DNA of 7,483 nt from Candidatus Acidiferrum typicum (lineage in GTDB: Bacteria; Acidobacteriota; Terriglobia; Acidiferrales; UBA7541), in the NCBI GenBank assembly GCA_025463105.1, contig JAOAPW010000460.1:1-7483 (forward strand). Direction: 5' to 3'. Below are positions 6,020-7,483 of the stretch, one piece after another; within the stretch, counting starts at the first letter, position 1; each line of letters starts with the position of its first letter. The notes below the pieces were generated by a model, which worked only from the letters and a program-made list of their open reading frames with translations, did no database searches and was not told the DNA's origin. The position numbers and the translations under genes were made by a program.

Positions 6020-7105
6020 ATGAAAATCCGTTCTTTTGTGTCCTTGTCGCTCCTCGCATTGTTTTTTGGCGGACTCCAAACGACGCCCGCGCAGGCTCAG
6101 CAAAGCGTTCCTCAAATTCAATTCGATTCCGTTCCTGACTATCCCACGCTGCCGCCCGGAATGAATTTTGGCGAAGTCTCGGGTGTGGCGGTGAATTCCA
6201 AAGGCCGCGTCTTCGTGTTCACGCGCTCGAACACCGCTAACGGTCCCGCCTATGCTCCAGCGGCGGGCCAACTGTTCGAGTTCGGACCCAAAGGCGAATT
6301 CATACGCGAGATTGGCAAGGGCCTCTACGCCTGGTCCGAGGCGCACACCGTGCGAATCGACAAGGACGACAACATCTGGGCCATCGACAAGGGCTCGGAC
6401 ATGGTGATCAAGTTCAACCAGGCGGGCCGCGTCGTCTGGGTCTTCGGACGCCGCCAGGAATCGGCCGACGATGCCAAACCCTTGGGGCACCCGGATCCTC
6501 CGCTGCCCGCCATCGACGGACTCTTCCGCCAGCCCACCGATGTAGCCTGGGATTCCGACGGCAACATCTACATCACGGACGGATACATCAACTCGCGCGT
6601 CGCGAAATATGACAAGAATGGCGACTGGGTAAAATCATGGGGCGAAAAGGGAACTGCGCCGGGACAATTTCGACTTCCACATACGATCGTCATAGACCGC
6701 AACAACAATCTCTACGTAGGCGATCGCAGCAACCGCCGCATTCAAGTGTTCGACACCGATGGAAAATTCTTGCGGATGTTCACCATCGACGTGCCGCCGG
6801 TTCCCGGAACCCACTCCGTGAGCGGCAACACGCCAACGGGCGAGCGCCTGGCCGAGGTAAGTGGAGCTCCTAACTCAATCTGTATAACGCCCGGTCCTAA
6901 CCAGGTACTTTTTGTCGGAGAAACTACTTTTCCCGGGCGAATCTTTAAAGTTTCACTCGACGGAAAAGTGTTGGGGGTTATCGGCCGCTCCGGCCGCCAG
7001 CTCGGCCAATTTTCCGGCGCGCACCAACTTGCGTGTCCCTCCGAACACGAAGTCTACGCTGCGGAAACGGCGAATTGGCGCGTGCAGAAATTAATCCTGC
7101 ATTAA
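6020..7105 (+). CDS. Secreted NHL propeller, peptidyl-alpha-hydroxyglycine alpha-amidating lyase (PAL)-like
   Basis: The product has 361 residues. A signal peptide (SLSLLALFFGGLQTTPAQA) is likely cleaved after Ala26, before QQSV. Six NHL blades follow at about 51-70, 107-132, 172-198, 218-245, 283-310 and 333-357. Similarity to the PAL domain is strongest in QPTDVAWDSDGNIYITDGYI (171-190) followed by NSRVAKYDKNGDWVKSWGEK (191-210), then GQFRLPHTIVID (215-226) and GDRSNRRIQVF (234-244). Rat PAL catalytic positions map to Arg69, His109 (EAHTVRID), Tyr189 (DGYINSR), His221 (LPHTI) and His335 (GAHQL). The MPHD motif of rat PAL becomes GAHQ, so the Met and Asp there are not kept. PAL cleaves alpha-hydroxyglycine-extended peptides to peptide amide and glyoxylate using a bound metal; bacterial homologues are poorly characterised and the real substrate may differ. 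GGAG at 6010-6013, six bases before the ATG, sets the start. It is related to, but clearly diverged from, the two upstream propellers. Confidence 0.88.
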   Translation: MKIRSFVSLSLLALFFGGLQTTPAQAQQSVPQIQFDSVPDYPTLPPGMNFGEVSGVAVNSKGRVFVFTRSNTANGPAYAPAAGQLFEFGPKGEFIREIGKGLYAWSEAHTVRIDKDDNIWAIDKGSDMVIKFNQAGRVVWVFGRRQESADDAKPLGHPDPPLPAIDGLFRQPTDVAWDSDGNIYITDGYINSRVAKYDKNGDWVKSWGEKGTAPGQFRLPHTIVIDRNNNLYVGDRSNRRIQVFDTDGKFLRMFTIDVPPVPGTHSVSGNTPTGERLAEVSGAPNSICITPGPNQVLFVGETTFPGRIFKVSLDGKVLGVIGRSGRQLGQFSGAHQLACPSEHEVYAAETANWRVQKLILH

Positions 7106-7157
7106 CGAGCGCGATTTTTAATCAATGAAGCGGATCGATTCCTGGCTCATTTTGTAA

Positions 7158-7197
7158 ACCGGTGAAAGGTCAAGAGTCTCACCCTTTCAAATTCGGT
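7158..7197. terminator. Possible bidirectional terminator hairpin between convergent genes
   Basis: TGAAAGG (7163-7169) pairs with CCTTTCA (7183-7189), with outer ACCG (7158-7161) and CGGT (7194-7197) able to extend the stem across an internal bulge. The position between two convergent genes fits a shared terminator. There is no clear T-tract on either side and the loop is large (13 bases), so the call is weak. Confidence 0.35.
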
Positions 7198-7218
7198 AGG
7201 GATCGGCACCCGTCAGCA

Positions 7219-7437
7219 TTAAACATGGCGCTTAACCATCCAAGCGAATAATGCGAGCATTCCAATCGAGATTAGCAAGAATGCGATTCGGGCGGGCACA
7301 GACTTCACAGACAAGATCAGTCTACGCCCTCCTCTTCCACCTGAGTAGAAGTTTCCAGTGACCGCACCGTTAAGAAAAACAATTCCGACAAGCAAACACA
7401 TTAACTCATAAATCCAAAACTCAGAAAAGCTACCCAT
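7219..7437 (-). CDS. Small two-helix membrane protein of unknown function
   Basis: The product has 72 residues and two predicted membrane helices: WIYELMCLLVGIVFLNGAVTG (8-28, shortened ends likely) and VPARIAFLLISIGMLALFAW (48-67). They are joined by a Gly/Arg-rich basic loop, FYSGGRGGRR (30-39), and the protein ends in the basic tail MVKRHV. By the positive-inside rule the loop is probably cytoplasmic, with both termini outside, although the basic tail makes this uncertain. I do not recognise a named family. Coding support comes from the coherent hydrophobic pattern and an excellent Shine-Dalgarno, GAGGTGA, at 7454-7448 on the minus strand, ten bases before the ATG. It converges on the PAL-like gene with 113 bases between stop codons, so it belongs to a different transcription unit. 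Confidence 0.7.
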   Translation of the reverse strand: MGSFSEFWIYELMCLLVGIVFLNGAVTGNFYSGGRGGRRLILSVKSVPARIAFLLISIGMLALFAWMVKRHV

Positions 7438-7447
7438 AACAATCAGC

Positions 7448-7454
7448 TCACCTC
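7448..7454 (-). promoter_or_regulatory. Ribosome-binding site of the small membrane protein gene
   Basis: On the minus strand this reads GAGGTGA, a close match to the 16S 3'-end complement (AAGGAGGTGATC), and ends ten bases before the ATG at 7437. It is the main evidence that the short gene is translated from that start. Confidence 0.6.
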
Positions 7455-7483
7455 ATCAAATGGAGACCGTGGTAGGTACAGAA

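Overview
The window looks like chromosomal DNA from a soil-type bacterium, most likely an Acidobacteriota or a close relative. This placement is inferred from three things: moderately high GC, a run of exported NHL-propeller, NTF2-like and alpha/beta-hydrolase proteins, and GC-rich multi-hairpin intergenic repeats of a style common in that group. No rRNA or other marker gene confirms it.

Layout. Positions 1-1182 (minus strand) hold most of a HupE/UreJ-type membrane protein that runs off the left edge. A 175-base divergent intergenic region (1183-1357) follows. Five plus-strand genes then run head to tail: two tandemly duplicated NHL six-bladed propellers (1358-2602 and 2696-3949, about 74% identical by hand count), a small secreted NTF2/DUF4440-like protein (3997-4509), a secreted alpha/beta hydrolase (4656-5846), and a third, more distant NHL propeller (6020-7105). 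A minus-strand gene for a two-helix membrane protein (7219-7437) converges on this run. No gene-free stretch exceeds 300 bases.

Function. All three propellers can be aligned by eye with the catalytic domain of peptidyl-alpha-hydroxyglycine alpha-amidating lyase (PAL). Each keeps an Arg, three His (metal ligands in rat PAL) and a Tyr in a DGY motif. No copper monooxygenase (PHM) partner is present. Every protein in the plus-strand run has an N-terminal export signal or anchor, so the products probably act in the periplasm or at the cell surface. A reasonable inference is an exported catabolic or modification module: metal-dependent PAL-like lyases working with a hydrolase and an NTF2-like protein on an unknown small substrate. 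The intergenic gaps of 47-173 bases and the repeats inside them leave open whether this is one transcript.

Mobile or repeated DNA. No insertion sequence, CRISPR array, tRNA or rRNA was seen. Two different palindromic intergenic repeats occur at 2614-2677 and 5881-5962.
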